Below, piece by piece: positions 16,613 through 24,979 of a stretch of 38,202 nt of DNA (positions within the stretch are counted from its first letter, which is position 1; the number at the start of each line of letters is the position of its first letter). A model generated the notes under the pieces. It was not told the DNA's origin. It did no database searches and worked only from the letters and a program-made list of their open reading frames with translations. The position numbers and the translations under genes were made by a program. Source of the stretch: an uncultured Rubrobacteraceae bacterium (GTDB taxonomy: Bacteria; Actinomycetota; Rubrobacteria; Rubrobacterales; Rubrobacteraceae); the NCBI GenBank assembly GCA_902806065.1, contig CADCVE010000046.1, forward strand, positions 1 to 38,202, written 5' to 3'.

Positions 16613-17366
16613 GTACAGCCTTCCCTGCTACCCAGTGCAGTCCACACTCCGTCTTCTCCATGCCCGACCAGCGCCCGGCCCGCGGATCCTCGTCCCGCGA
16701 CACCGGACGGGTCTGAGGCTCGCAGCCGATGCTCTTGTAGCCCTTCTTCAGCAGCGGGTTGACGGGAACGTTGTGCTCGGCCACGTACTCGTGGACCCAC
16801 TCCTCGGTCATAGAGGCGAACGGGGCGAACTTGGCGGCCCCGAACCGCTCCTCCCACGCGACGATCCTGGTGTTGGCCCGCTGCGGCGTCTGGTCCCGGC
16901 GTATGCCGGTCATCCACGCGTCGTAGCCCGCGAGCGCCCTCTCCAGAGGCTCTATCTTACGCACCTGGCAGCAGAGATCCGGATTACAAGTCCTCATCCG
17001 CTCCCCGTACCTCTCGACCTGCTCCTCGATAGTGAGCTTCGGACGCAAGACCTCCAACGGCAGCTTGTAACGCCGCATGAACTCCTCGCGAAACTCAGTA
17101 GTCTCCTTGAAGAGGAAGCCCGTATCTATAGTAAGGACCGTAACCTCGTCGGTTATCTTGGAGACCATGTCTATAAGAGCCATCCCCTCGGGACCACCGA
17201 AGGAGGCCGATAACGCGAGCCTATTACCATAGGTCTCCACCGCCCACTCCAGTATCCTTTGGGGCGACGCACCCTCCAGATGCTCCGCCTCCCACGCAAG
17301 CTCCCACGGACCAGGAAGCGCATCCGGACTGCCAAAATGCCGCTCAGAACGCACGGTTTTAAACAT
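16599..17366 (-). CDS. cysH: APS/PAPS reductase CysH with an altered cluster ligand
   Basis: The 255-residue enzyme reduces APS or PAPS to sulfite. The nucleotide-binding SASFGG (residues 53-58), the Cys pair 132-133, C215 and the catalytic C241 (ECGLH) are present. APS reductases bind a 4Fe-4S cluster with CC plus CxxC. Here the second motif reads C215-E-P-Q218 followed by TRP, so the fourth ligand is glutamine (CAG at 16713-16715). A Cys-to-Gln change needs three base changes, so a single sequencing error is unlikely. ATG 17366 is preceded by GAGGAGGGAG. It is the first gene of the sulfate operon. Confidence 0.92.
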   Translation of the reverse strand: MFKTVRSERHFGSPDALPGPWELAWEAEHLEGASPQRILEWAVETYGNRLALSASFGGPEGMALIDMVSKITDEVTVLTIDTGFLFKETTEFREEFMRRYKLPLEVLRPKLTIEEQVERYGERMRTCNPDLCCQVRKIEPLERALAGYDAWMTGIRRDQTPQRANTRIVAWEERFGAAKFAPFASMTEEWVHEYVAEHNVPVNPLLKKGYKSIGCEPQTRPVSRDEDPRAGRWSGMEKTECGLHWVAGKAVRGDS

Positions 17367-17551
17367 CGTGCTCCCTCCTCGGAAAGAGAAAAAGACTTCA
17401 GAGAACTAAAAACAAAGAATGAAGTTCAGCGACGAACGCTACATCGGACGTTGGTATAAAAGACCCGGCGACCCAACCCAAATGCTTGTCCTCGTGAAGC
17501 TCCTAAATTCATGCCCCAGATACTAAGCAACACTCCCGCTACCGTCAATGT

Positions 17552-17578
17552 CAAATACGACATTTTTTGTCGGATTTA
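17552..17578. repeat. Imperfect inverted repeat between the F420 and sulfate operons
   Basis: Arms TCAAATACGACA and TGTCGGATTTAGA flank a T5 loop and pair at about 10 of 12 positions. The element sits in a low-GC patch about 31 bp after the cofC-cofE stop and about 190 bp before cysH. It may be an operator for the sulfate operon or part of a terminator; there is no clean U-tract on the minus strand. Confidence 0.35.
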
Positions 17579-17608
17579 GAGAATTTCCTCTGAAACATAG
17601 CCCAAACG

Positions 17609-18994
17609 CTACCGGAACAGGTCTCTTTCGGGCGGCATGAGCAGGTCGTGGGCAGTCCCGGAGCCTTTCTCGTAAGGGTAGTTGCGTATGACGGCGATGG
17701 GGACGCCTATAGTCTTGCCCATTACGAGCTCGGCGGTGGCGGCCAGCTCGTCGGCGACTGCGAGGATGCTGGCGGTAAGGAGATTGCCGTAAGGGTCGGT
17801 CTCGCCGCGATAGTCAGCGAGGGGTTGCATACCGGCGACGCCGATGGCGATGTTGGTGATGCCTTGACGCCACGCCCGTCCGAAAGAGTCCGAGACGACG
17901 ACGGCGAGGTCTTTTCCTGACTTTGCAACCAAGGCGTCACGCAGGCGTTGGGCGGAGGCGTCGGGGTCGAGGGGCAGAAGGCAGACGGTATCGTCGCCGG
18001 GGACGTTGGAGGCGTCCACGCCGGCGTTCGCGCAGACGAAGCCGTGGTGCGTCTCGGAGATGATGATGCCGCGGTCCATGCGTACGATGCGCTTGCTCTC
18101 GCGCAAAACCACCTCGACCTGGCGTGGGTCCTTGTCGTAGCGGGAGGCGAAGGCTTTAGCAAACGCCGACGGTTCGACTGTCCCGAGGTCGATCAGACGC
18201 CCTTCGGCCTTGCTCACAACCTTGTGGGTCACCACCACGATGTCGCCGTCCTGCAGGCCGTTCCTCACAGTCCCGGCGATAAGTGCCGCGAGGTCGTCGC
18301 CCGGCCGGACCTCTGGAAGGCCCGTCACGGGCAGCACCCGCAACTCCTCTGAGGAGGATTCGCTGTGTTGCGAGCTGGTCTCCACGCGTGCGCCGGGTAT
18401 CGCGTCGCCGAAGCGTCCGAGATCTTCGACGGTGTCGAGGTCGAAGGCGAGTCCGTCCCGCTCGCGGATGCAGGCCGGGGTGCCGCGCTCCCGGGCCGCG
18501 TTCAGGTGAGCCTCGAAGCTACCCGGGCCGAAGAGGAACGGCAGGGCGTGCGGCGGGCGCAAGAGGAGGGCGTTCGTGCCCGTGCCCGCCGCGTCCGGTG
18601 AGATCGCCGCTAGCGATCCTTCCGCCTCCTCAGCCAGTACCTCCAGGACTGCCTCGACGTCCGCCGACCGCAGAAGCGGCAGGTCGGCCGGGAGGACGAG
18701 CAAGGACGTCGCCCCTCTCTCGACCGCCCATCCTCTTGCTTCTTCGAGCGCCTCGTTCAGGCCCCGGCTCTGTTGAGGGAGCAGTATCGCGCCTGCTTTC
18801 CCAGCGGTCTGTAGGACTTTGCGGTCCGGGCTTATGACGCAGATGCGTTCTACTCCGGCCTCCCGGAGTGCCGCGAGGACGTTGTTCATCATGTGCAGTG
18901 TCAGGCTGGCCCTGTCGGCGCCGTCGAGGACAGGCTGGAGCCGGCTCTTGGTGTATGCCAGGTCTTTTACCGGCACTATTGCGAAGAGCGTCAT
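17609..18994 (-). CDS. Fused CofC/FbiD guanylyltransferase and CofE F420-0:gamma-glutamyl ligase
   Basis: The 461-residue protein joins two F420 enzymes. Residues about 1-200 are CofC/FbiD (VPVKDLAYTKSRL, LVLPADLPLL, GTGTNALLLRPP), which activates a phospholactate-type precursor with GTP. A Ser/Glu-rich linker follows at about 201-217. Residues about 218-461 are CofE (VVVTHKVVSKAEGRLIDL, VCANAGVDASN, VVVSDSFGRAWRQG), which adds glutamates to F420-0. In mycobacteria CofE is instead fused to the reductase of FbiB; here that reductase is at 2609-3670. ATG 18994 overlaps the cofD stop by four bases. Confidence 0.92.
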   Translation of the reverse strand: MTLFAIVPVKDLAYTKSRLQPVLDGADRASLTLHMMNNVLAALREAGVERICVISPDRKVLQTAGKAGAILLPQQSRGLNEALEEARGWAVERGATSLLVLPADLPLLRSADVEAVLEVLAEEAEGSLAAISPDAAGTGTNALLLRPPHALPFLFGPGSFEAHLNAARERGTPACIRERDGLAFDLDTVEDLGRFGDAIPGARVETSSQHSESSSEELRVLPVTGLPEVRPGDDLAALIAGTVRNGLQDGDIVVVTHKVVSKAEGRLIDLGTVEPSAFAKAFASRYDKDPRQVEVVLRESKRIVRMDRGIIISETHHGFVCANAGVDASNVPGDDTVCLLPLDPDASAQRLRDALVAKSGKDLAVVVSDSFGRAWRQGITNIAIGVAGMQPLADYRGETDPYGNLLTASILAVADELAATAELVMGKTIGVPIAVIRNYPYEKGSGTAHDLLMPPERDLFR

Positions 18995-19932
18995 ACGGTG
19001 TCCAGCTTCGAGCAGAGATTTAGGACCTCCCGCGCGAGGCGTCCCCGGTCGGGCTCGTCGCGCATCACCGCCTCCGTCGAGAGCACGCGCATCCCGAGGG
19101 CGGAGATGCTCGCCTCCTCGTTCTCATCGGCCCGGTCCATCACGAACCCGTCCACGAGCCCCTCGTACATCCGGGCGACGCCTGCGGCCGAGACTTCGTG
19201 ACCCAGGGACCTCAGCATCTCGTCCGCCGGGCCTTTGAGTGCCTTTCCGCCTATGATCGGGCTTACCGCGACCCTCGGTACGGGGCAGTTCGAGAGAAGT
19301 TCACGCATCTCCGGGACGGCGAGGATGGGGCCGATACTCACGACCGGATTCGAGGGGCAGAAGATTATCGCCTCAGCTTCAGAGACGGCGCTAGCGACCT
19401 CGACCGGGACGCGCGCTTTCTCTATACCGCGCAGCTCCACGCCGAGGACGTCGTCGCGCTGGCGGCGGCGGACGAAGTATTCCTGGAACTCCAGTAGTCC
19501 TTCCGGGGTTTCGAGCACGGTCGAGACGGGCTCGTCGCACATCGGCAGCAGCCTGTTGCGTATCCCGAGCGCGGCGGAGAGGTCGGCGGTTACCTGCGTG
19601 AGGGACATCCCGGCGCGGAGGCGTTGCGTGCGCAGGATATGGGTGGCGAGGTCGCGATCGCCGAGCTTGAACCAGGCGTCTTCTCCGTAGTCGGAGATCA
19701 TGGCGAGGGTATTGAAGGACTCGTCCGTAACGCCCCAGCCAGTCTCCCTGTTGGCGAGACCAGCGAGGGTGTACATCACCGTGTCGAGGTCCGGGCAGAT
19801 GCGCAGGCCCCACAGGTCGAAGTCGTCGGCCGTGTTCACGATGACCGAGAGATCTCCGGGCGGGAGGACGGCCTGAAGCCCCGCCGCGAGCTTCGCGCCG
19901 CCAACCCCGCCAGCAATGGCGCATACTCTCAC
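18991..19932 (-). CDS. cofD: CofD/FbiA phospholactate-type transferase
   Basis: The 313-residue enzyme transfers the activated C3-phospho moiety to FO, giving F420-0 or dehydro-F420-0. The N-terminus has [16 protein letters not shown], then [20 protein letters not shown], both diagnostic. [16 protein letters not shown] and [18 protein letters not shown] follow. I start at GTG 19932 because it overlaps the NUDIX stop (GTGA) and begins the conserved domain; the longer open frame to 20124 is unsupported. It is co-translated with cofC-cofE. Confidence 0.93.
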   Translation of the reverse strand: MRVCAIAGGVGGAKLAAGLQAVLPPGDLSVIVNTADDFDLWGLRICPDLDTVMYTLAGLANRETGWGVTDESFNTLAMISDYGEDAWFKLGDRDLATHILRTQRLRAGMSLTQVTADLSAALGIRNRLLPMCDEPVSTVLETPEGLLEFQEYFVRRRQRDDVLGVELRGIEKARVPVEVASAVSEAEAIIFCPSNPVVSIGPILAVPEMRELLSNCPVPRVAVSPIIGGKALKGPADEMLRSLGHEVSAAGVARMYEGLVDGFVMDRADENEEASISALGMRVLSTEAVMRDEPDRGRLAREVLNLCSKLDTV

Positions 19933-20486
19933 CCTTCCGCCCCGGTGAGAGTTGTGGTACGTCCGAGCATGTAGCTCATGATAGCAACGAGGCTGAGAGC
20001 GTCGGTGATCTCGCCGGAGAGAGCCATATCCAATGCTTCGCGCAGCGGGACGCGGCGGACGCTTAAAGCCTCCGTGCCCTCGGGCTGCTGTTTGCCGGGG
20101 ACGAGTCCGGTGGCGAGGAACCACACCGCGTACTCGTCCGCGACGGAGTTGGACAGGTATGCTTCTCCGAGTCTTTGCCAGTTTCTAGCTTCGAGACCGG
20201 TCTCTTCGCTCAGCTCGCGCTGGGCGGCACGCAGTGGTTCTTCGCCTTCCGGGCAGCCTCCTTCCGGTATCTCCCAGGAGTAGAGTCCAAGGGGGTAACG
20301 GTACTGTCCGACGAGATAGATGTGGTCTCCCTCTATAGGTAGGATGCCGACGGCGACGTTCTTGAAGTGTACGACGCCGTAGATGCCCGGCTCGCCGTCC
20401 GGACGGATGACTTGATCCTCGCGCACGGAGATCCAGGGGTTGTCGTAGACTTGCTCCGTCGAGACGATCCGCCACGGACCGCTCAT
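19929..20486 (-). CDS. NUDIX hydrolase, ADP-ribose pyrophosphatase-like
   Basis: The NUDIX box G-x5-E-x7-RE-x2-EE-x-G is complete at about residues 76-98 (GGCPEGEEPLRAAQREL then SEETGL). The rest of the protein matches ADP-sugar pyrophosphatases (GQYRYPLG, WEIPEGG). It should hydrolyse a nucleoside-diphosphate derivative with Mg2+. It is the first gene of the F420 operon, overlapping cofD by four bases, so it could act on a nucleotide by-product or as housekeeping; no direct link to F420 is established. ATG 20486 is chosen; GTG 20501 with GGAG 6 bp upstream is equally plausible. Confidence 0.82.
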   Translation of the reverse strand: MSGPWRIVSTEQVYDNPWISVREDQVIRPDGEPGIYGVVHFKNVAVGILPIEGDHIYLVGQYRYPLGLYSWEIPEGGCPEGEEPLRAAQRELSEETGLEARNWQRLGEAYLSNSVADEYAVWFLATGLVPGKQQPEGTEALSVRRVPLREALDMALSGEITDALSLVAIMSYMLGRTTTLTGAEG

Positions 20487-20688
20487 CCCATCCGTTGTCA
20501 CGGCGTACTCCACTCGCAGCAGGACCCGGGCACAACAATCCAGAGAGCATCGGGCCAAACCCGCGAGTAGCGGTTTAGGGAGGCGTTGCTCGAAGGAACC
20601 TCTCTTTCGAGGGCGGCTGCGGGGATGTCTGGCGGTGAGACCATCGATCTACTCAAGCTGCTATCTTAGCATTGTGGAAATATTGATC

Positions 20689-21441
20689 ATGAGGGGACTC
20701 TCCTATCCAGAAGACGGTTTCGGCCTGCAACAGGCCGTACTCGAAGAGGTATCCGCCGGCTCCCGCGCGCCAACGGCGCTCCTGTGGACCTCCTCCCGCT
20801 ACATCGGGGCAACGCATCCGGAGACACGCCTCCCCGGCTTCGGCGCGGCAGCGAAGCTGGCCGAAGAGGCCGGCTTCCCCGTCCTCGTCCGCAACTCGGG
20901 CGGGGGTGCCGTGGCGGCCAACGAGGGGAGCATCTCGTTCTCTCTAACCTCTCCCGTCAAGGACCTGCGACGCGGCTTGTACGAGCGGTACGCGGAGGGC
21001 GTGGAACTCACCGTGGCAGCGTTGCACAGCCTAGGTGTCGCGGCGGAGGCCGGGGAGGTGGAGGGTGAGTTCTGTCCGGGGGCGTACTCTGTGAGGTCGG
21101 GAGGGCATGCTGGCTTCAAGGTAGCGGGCCTGGCCCAACGGGTCACGCGCCGCGCCGCCCGGCTGGAGGCCTTGATCCTGGTGGAGAGAACAGCGGAGCT
21201 CCGGGGGATCCTGGAGCCCTTCTACAAAGCTCTAGAATTGCCCTTCCGCCCGGAAAGCGTCGCGGACCTCCCCGAAACCGGAGTGCCGCAAGCGATCAAG
21301 GCACTAGCGAACACAGTCGAGGAACGCTACGCAGCCATAGAGGTAAGGCCAGGCGAAGAAACCCTTCAAAGGGCACGTTCCCTACGCGAGAACTGGCACG
21401 CGCCTCCAGGCCTCTCCGGCCCGGTCTCCAGCAGCCTGTGA
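20689..21441 (+). CDS. LipL-like octanoyl/lipoyl transferase (BPL/LPL fold)
   Basis: The 250-residue protein has the biotin/lipoate ligase fold. RNSGGGAVAANEGSISFSL corresponds to the RRxGGGxxxHxxGxxxFS motif, with the usual histidine replaced. FCPGAYSV then GFKVAGLAQRV provides a catalytic-type cysteine and the invariant lysine; the Cys motif resembles LipL/LipM amidotransferases rather than ATP-dependent LplA. It probably moves octanoyl or lipoyl groups between GcvH and other E2 proteins. ATG 20689 starts the homology, but an upstream GTG in the same frame cannot be excluded. The gene is divergent from the F420 operon. Confidence 0.75.
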   Translation: MRGLSYPEDGFGLQQAVLEEVSAGSRAPTALLWTSSRYIGATHPETRLPGFGAAAKLAEEAGFPVLVRNSGGGAVAANEGSISFSLTSPVKDLRRGLYERYAEGVELTVAALHSLGVAAEAGEVEGEFCPGAYSVRSGGHAGFKVAGLAQRVTRRAARLEALILVERTAELRGILEPFYKALELPFRPESVADLPETGVPQAIKALANTVEERYAAIEVRPGEETLQRARSLRENWHAPPGLSGPVSSSL

Positions 21442-21564
21442 TAGAGGCTATTTCCTTGTAGACAGTGTAGAAAGGTGCGCGGAGCGCCGTGGCCGTTGTG
21501 CTCCTTGCGGAATCATACTTTCGGTCGCCGAAGATCATCCTTTTGAAGGGTTCGTACCCGGTAG

Positions 21565-21594
21565 TTCACATGAAACAATATTCCGCAATATGTT
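21565..21594 (+). promoter_or_regulatory. Candidate promoter of the CxxC/LytM-like gene
   Basis: TTCACA (21565-21570) and TATGTT (21589-21594) are separated by 18 bp in a locally AT-rich gap, 46 bp before the GTG at 21641. Matches are 5 of 6 and 4 of 6 to the sigma-70 consensus. Confidence 0.4.
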
Positions 21595-21640
21595 GTGTAT
21601 ATGACTAGAAGCAATGCTACGGAGGGGGGAAGGTCCGCGC

Positions 21641-23422
21641 GTGCCAAAGCCAACAGATAGAGAGGCTTCCGACAAGAGGTTAGTGTTGGGCTTCGATGGT
21701 GGATGTTCCGCGTGCGGCGAGTTGGCGCGGCGGATAGAAAAACGGCTTGCGGGCAGGCTCGAGGTCCGCAACCTCCGCGATCCGCTGGTTCAGGAGTGGC
21801 GCGAGAAGGCCGTCGGCGAAGGCCTGCCCCTGGCCCCGACTCTCTTCGAGGTAAGAGGGCAGCAAGTAGTTCGAGCGTGGACCGGTTGGCAGTTGGGGAC
21901 CAACCTGGGCCGTTTCTTGGGTCCCTTGGATACCTGGCGAGTCATGCAGGCGCTGGGCGAGGTCGAGGGTTGCACCGGGCCGGAAGTGTCGCCTGCTGGT
22001 TCCATCGAGACGTTCGGCGGCCGGTTGCGTCTCACACGCGGGCAATTCCTAAAGGGCGTTGGCGGCGCGGCGGTAGCGATGTCTGCGCTATCGGCTGCCG
22101 GGAGCCTGGCTTCTCCGGCGGAGGCTGCCCAGAGTCCGGCCTCGGGGGCTCTGGGACGGTCGAGGGACGATGCGGTTGGAGCTTCACTCTCGCATCCTGC
22201 GGAGTGGGAGGTCGAGCGTGAGCCGTTTACGTTCGAGGATACTCAGGGCTTCACGTTGTGGAAACCGAAGCAGGGCTCTCCAAGGGGCCAACAGGGTCAC
22301 CAGGACCATGATAAGACACCGGTGATACGCGTCGCGCTGGCCTACGGCCTCGAACCGGCGGGCATCGAGGAGAGAGTACGGGAGAGGCTCGCCACGTATT
22401 CCGATATTCCGGCCACCCGCGAAGAGGTGAGGGTGGGCAGGCGGGGACTCAAGGGCGTGGCAGTCGGTCCTATCCCGGGCAGCACACCTTCCACAGAGGT
22501 GTATGTGGTAGTGGAGGACCGGGTGTACCAGATCATTGTCTACGGGGAGACGCTAGACGCTGCGGGCAAGAAGCTGCTCCTGGATCTGGCCTTCAGCCCA
22601 CCTTCGCGGTCGGCGAGGTCTGCCACCGGGCTCCCGGACGCCAACGCGCCGGAGTTACTCTACGCCGCGCACGACCCGCGACTCGTCGAGCGAGAGCAGT
22701 CGGCGAAGGCTGCGGCGCGGGCGCGGGAAGGAGAGCCTGAGCTGTCGACGCAGGCGTATACCGAAGAGTTTCAGCTCGCGGAAGGATGCTGGCAAGCGGC
22801 GAGCGGATTCTTCTTCCAGACGCAGCACGGTATGTACGCCAACAAGCGCTGGGGCGCCGCATATACCGGCTGGACAATCGTAGGCCGGCCCAACTACTGG
22901 GGCCAGTACACCCACGGCAGCTTGGGCTACGGCCGGTGCATCTCGAAGATATACACGAACGACATGTACGCTGTCGACTACCCCTTGGGGAGCGGAGACG
23001 CCGTCTTCTCGCCCTTCGCGGGCGGCAAGGTGACGTTCGCTGGGCGAAACAACACCCACAAGAACTACGGCATCTTCGTGGTCATCCAGGCTGACAATGG
23101 CAAGTACGTGAGCATGTCAGCACACCTGAGCGGCCTTGCCTCGGGCATCTACCGGGGTGCCAGGGTCACCGACCAGACCGTTATCGGATACGCTGGCAAA
23201 ACTGGCGATCCCAGCATCCCCGTGGGCGAGACGCACCTGCACCAAGCCTACTACCGCTATCCCCGCTACAACCCCGACGGGTCACCCTACGGCGGTGCAG
23301 GGCTGAAGGCGATCTACCACCACTACGTCGGTACCGCAGCCGGCACCCGCCCCGGCGTCTACACGTTCGGCAAGAGGTCCACTGACAGTACCGTAGCCAA
23401 GGGTGATTGGATCAGCAACTAA
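21641..23422 (+). CDS. Membrane protein with N-terminal DCC-like CxxC domain and degenerate LytM/M23 domain
   Basis: The 593-residue product has an unusual order. Residues about 12-100 look like a DCC/thioredoxin-like domain (FDGGCSACGEL, C22 and C25). Residues about 130-162 form a Tat-like signal or membrane segment (LTRGQFLKG, then hydrophobic, ending SPAEAA), with RG in place of the twin arginine. An exported region of unknown fold follows, and the last 170 residues are LytM/M23-like (YAVDYPLG, FSPFAGGKVTFAG, MSAHLSG, THLHQAYY). The HxxxD motif reads MYAVD, so the first zinc histidine appears to be methionine, and the domain may be inactive. GTG 21641 follows a GGAGGGGGGAAGG tract; ATG 21614 is an alternative. 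Confidence 0.7.
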   Translation: MPKPTDREASDKRLVLGFDGGCSACGELARRIEKRLAGRLEVRNLRDPLVQEWREKAVGEGLPLAPTLFEVRGQQVVRAWTGWQLGTNLGRFLGPLDTWRVMQALGEVEGCTGPEVSPAGSIETFGGRLRLTRGQFLKGVGGAAVAMSALSAAGSLASPAEAAQSPASGALGRSRDDAVGASLSHPAEWEVEREPFTFEDTQGFTLWKPKQGSPRGQQGHQDHDKTPVIRVALAYGLEPAGIEERVRERLATYSDIPATREEVRVGRRGLKGVAVGPIPGSTPSTEVYVVVEDRVYQIIVYGETLDAAGKKLLLDLAFSPPSRSARSATGLPDANAPELLYAAHDPRLVEREQSAKAAARAREGEPELSTQAYTEEFQLAEGCWQAASGFFFQTQHGMYANKRWGAAYTGWTIVGRPNYWGQYTHGSLGYGRCISKIYTNDMYAVDYPLGSGDAVFSPFAGGKVTFAGRNNTHKNYGIFVVIQADNGKYVSMSAHLSGLASGIYRGARVTDQTVIGYAGKTGDPSIPVGETHLHQAYYRYPRYNPDGSPYGGAGLKAIYHHYVGTAAGTRPGVYTFGKRSTDSTVAKGDWISN

Positions 23423-23527
23423 TAAAAGATGGTGTGTTCGACCCTGCACTAGTTCTGCCTGGTCCCATAATCGGTTACAAGAGTTCCCGGGTTGGCTGGC
23501 TGGTGAGCCGAGGAGTAGAATCCCGTT

Positions 23528-24265
23528 ATGGCCCGGAGTGAGGTGTCGCGTGGTCCCATCATTATCGTCGGCGGGCATACAAGCTGGCCGGTGAGCTACA
23601 CAGGGCTGGCACGAATGCTCGCGGAGGTCTCGGGTTCCGAAGTTTACGTCGTGCCGCTCACACCGTTGGACTGGGTACTGGGCCGCGCCCGCGGGTACGG
23701 CCAACTCGTCTTCGAAGTCGCGACCACGGTCGACAGAGCGTTACTGGAGAGCAATTCGGGTAAAGCGGTGCTCGTCGGTCACTCGTCGGGCGGCATTCTG
23801 GCCCGCGTGTACATCGGGGGCGACCCACCCTACGGCGGACGCCGCTACTCCGGGCACCGCCGCGTCTCACACCTCATTACTCTGGGCACCCCGCACAACG
23901 TCCCGGAGGACGGTCCGCTCGCCCCGATCACCGAGGCCAACGTGCTCTTTCCCGGAGCTTTGCACGAGGGTATTAAATACCTCTGCGTAGCTGGCGCCGC
24001 CGCTGATGGCGCTTCCTCCCGCAGGGTCCGGGGGCGCTACGAGCGCTTCCTCGGCGACGGACGGGTCGAGGGGGATGGGAAGGTGCCCGTGCCGTCGGCT
24101 CTGCTGCCAGGGGCCGAACATCTAGTTCTCGACGGCGTGTACCATAGCCGTTGGCTTGGCTCTCCAAAGAGCCGCTGGTACGGCTCGGATCCGGAGACCG
24201 TCGAGCGCTGGTGGCCGGAGGAGCTTCGCGTGAGCGAGCGCCTTGTGGAAGAACGCCGCACGTAG
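23528..24265 (+). CDS. Alpha/beta hydrolase, lipase/PGAP1-like
   Basis: The 245-residue protein has the lipase nucleophile elbow GHSSGG after VLVGHSSGGILARVY, an oxyanion-type IIIVGGHTSWP strand at the N-terminus, and ITLGTPHNVP. The likely acid and base are the aspartate in GDGKVPVPSALL and the histidine in LDGVYHSRW. It should be a serine esterase or lipase acting on an unknown ester. There is no signal peptide, so it is cytoplasmic. GAGGAG lies about 12 bp before the ATG. It precedes the flavin reductase gene by 33 bp and may be co-transcribed with it. Confidence 0.82.
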   Translation: MARSEVSRGPIIIVGGHTSWPVSYTGLARMLAEVSGSEVYVVPLTPLDWVLGRARGYGQLVFEVATTVDRALLESNSGKAVLVGHSSGGILARVYIGGDPPYGGRRYSGHRRVSHLITLGTPHNVPEDGPLAPITEANVLFPGALHEGIKYLCVAGAAADGASSRRVRGRYERFLGDGRVEGDGKVPVPSALLPGAEHLVLDGVYHSRWLGSPKSRWYGSDPETVERWWPEELRVSERLVEERRT

Positions 24266-24298
24266 TAGCCTCCGGGCGTTCGCCGCGATAGCGGAAAC

Positions 24299-24979
24299 GT
24301 GACAGCGGAAACATGGGAGCACCTCGAATACTCTGAAAGAGAGATGGTATTGCCGGCTGAGGGAGAGCAGGACCTGAGAGAATACGGTTGGGAGAGCCAC
24401 GGGGCCGACGGACCCGTCCTGCGCGAGGTGATGGGCCTCTTCCCCACCGGGGTTACGGTCGTCACCACCGGCCACGGTGAAGAGACGGAAGGGATGACGG
24501 CGAACGCGGTGATCTCCGTCTCCCTGGACCCCTTGCTCTTCCTGGTGAGCGTACATAAAGACGCCCGGCTGAACCAGCGCATCAAGGAGGAGGGCTACTA
24601 CGCGGTCAGCCTCCTCGCCGCCGACCAGGAAGGCCTGAGCCGTCTCTTCGCCTCCCCCGAACGCTCCAGCGGACTGCAAGCGGCCAACTCCCTCGGCGGC
24701 GGCTACGGACGAACGGGCGCGCCGCTCGCGACGGGCGCCCTCGCGGCGATAGAGTGCGAGATAGAAGCCGTGTACCCCGGCGGGGACCATGACCTGTTTC
24801 TCGGGCGCGTCGTCGCGGTCCACAAGGGTGACGCCGGCAAGGGACCTCTGGTCTTCCACGAAGGCTCCTACCCGGCCTTGCACAGCACCCCTCGCCTCGG
24901 GGACTCCGGCGCTTTCATGGACTCCGTACGCGGCTTCGACGTGCGAACGAGCCGCATCTCGAACCGGAAGCGCCGCTAG
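24299..24979 (+). CDS. Flavin reductase-like FMN-binding split-barrel protein
   Basis: The 226-residue protein matches the flavin reductase (DIM6/NTAB) family: FPTGVTVVTT, GMTANAVISVSLDPLLFLVSV, and LFLGRVVAVH near the end. Members reduce free flavin for partner monooxygenases or bind FMN as one-component reductases. The first 40 residues (Glu-rich) are not part of the domain, so the GTG 24299 start may be too early. It directly abuts the methyltransferase gene. No monooxygenase partner is adjacent; the luciferase-like gene at 3667-3903 is broken. Confidence 0.82.
   Translation: MTAETWEHLEYSEREMVLPAEGEQDLREYGWESHGADGPVLREVMGLFPTGVTVVTTGHGEETEGMTANAVISVSLDPLLFLVSVHKDARLNQRIKEEGYYAVSLLAADQEGLSRLFASPERSSGLQAANSLGGGYGRTGAPLATGALAAIECEIEAVYPGGDHDLFLGRVVAVHKGDAGKGPLVFHEGSYPALHSTPRLGDSGAFMDSVRGFDVRTSRISNRKRR

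Noticed and set aside
15053-16762. 569-residue open frame on the plus strand
   Set aside because: It lies antisense to the sulfite reductase gene and shows no motifs; long antisense frames are expected in GC-rich coding sequence.
20589-20611. Six-bp inverted repeat CTCGAA / TTCGAG between the NUDIX and LipL-like genes
   Set aside because: Too short to support an operator without conservation.
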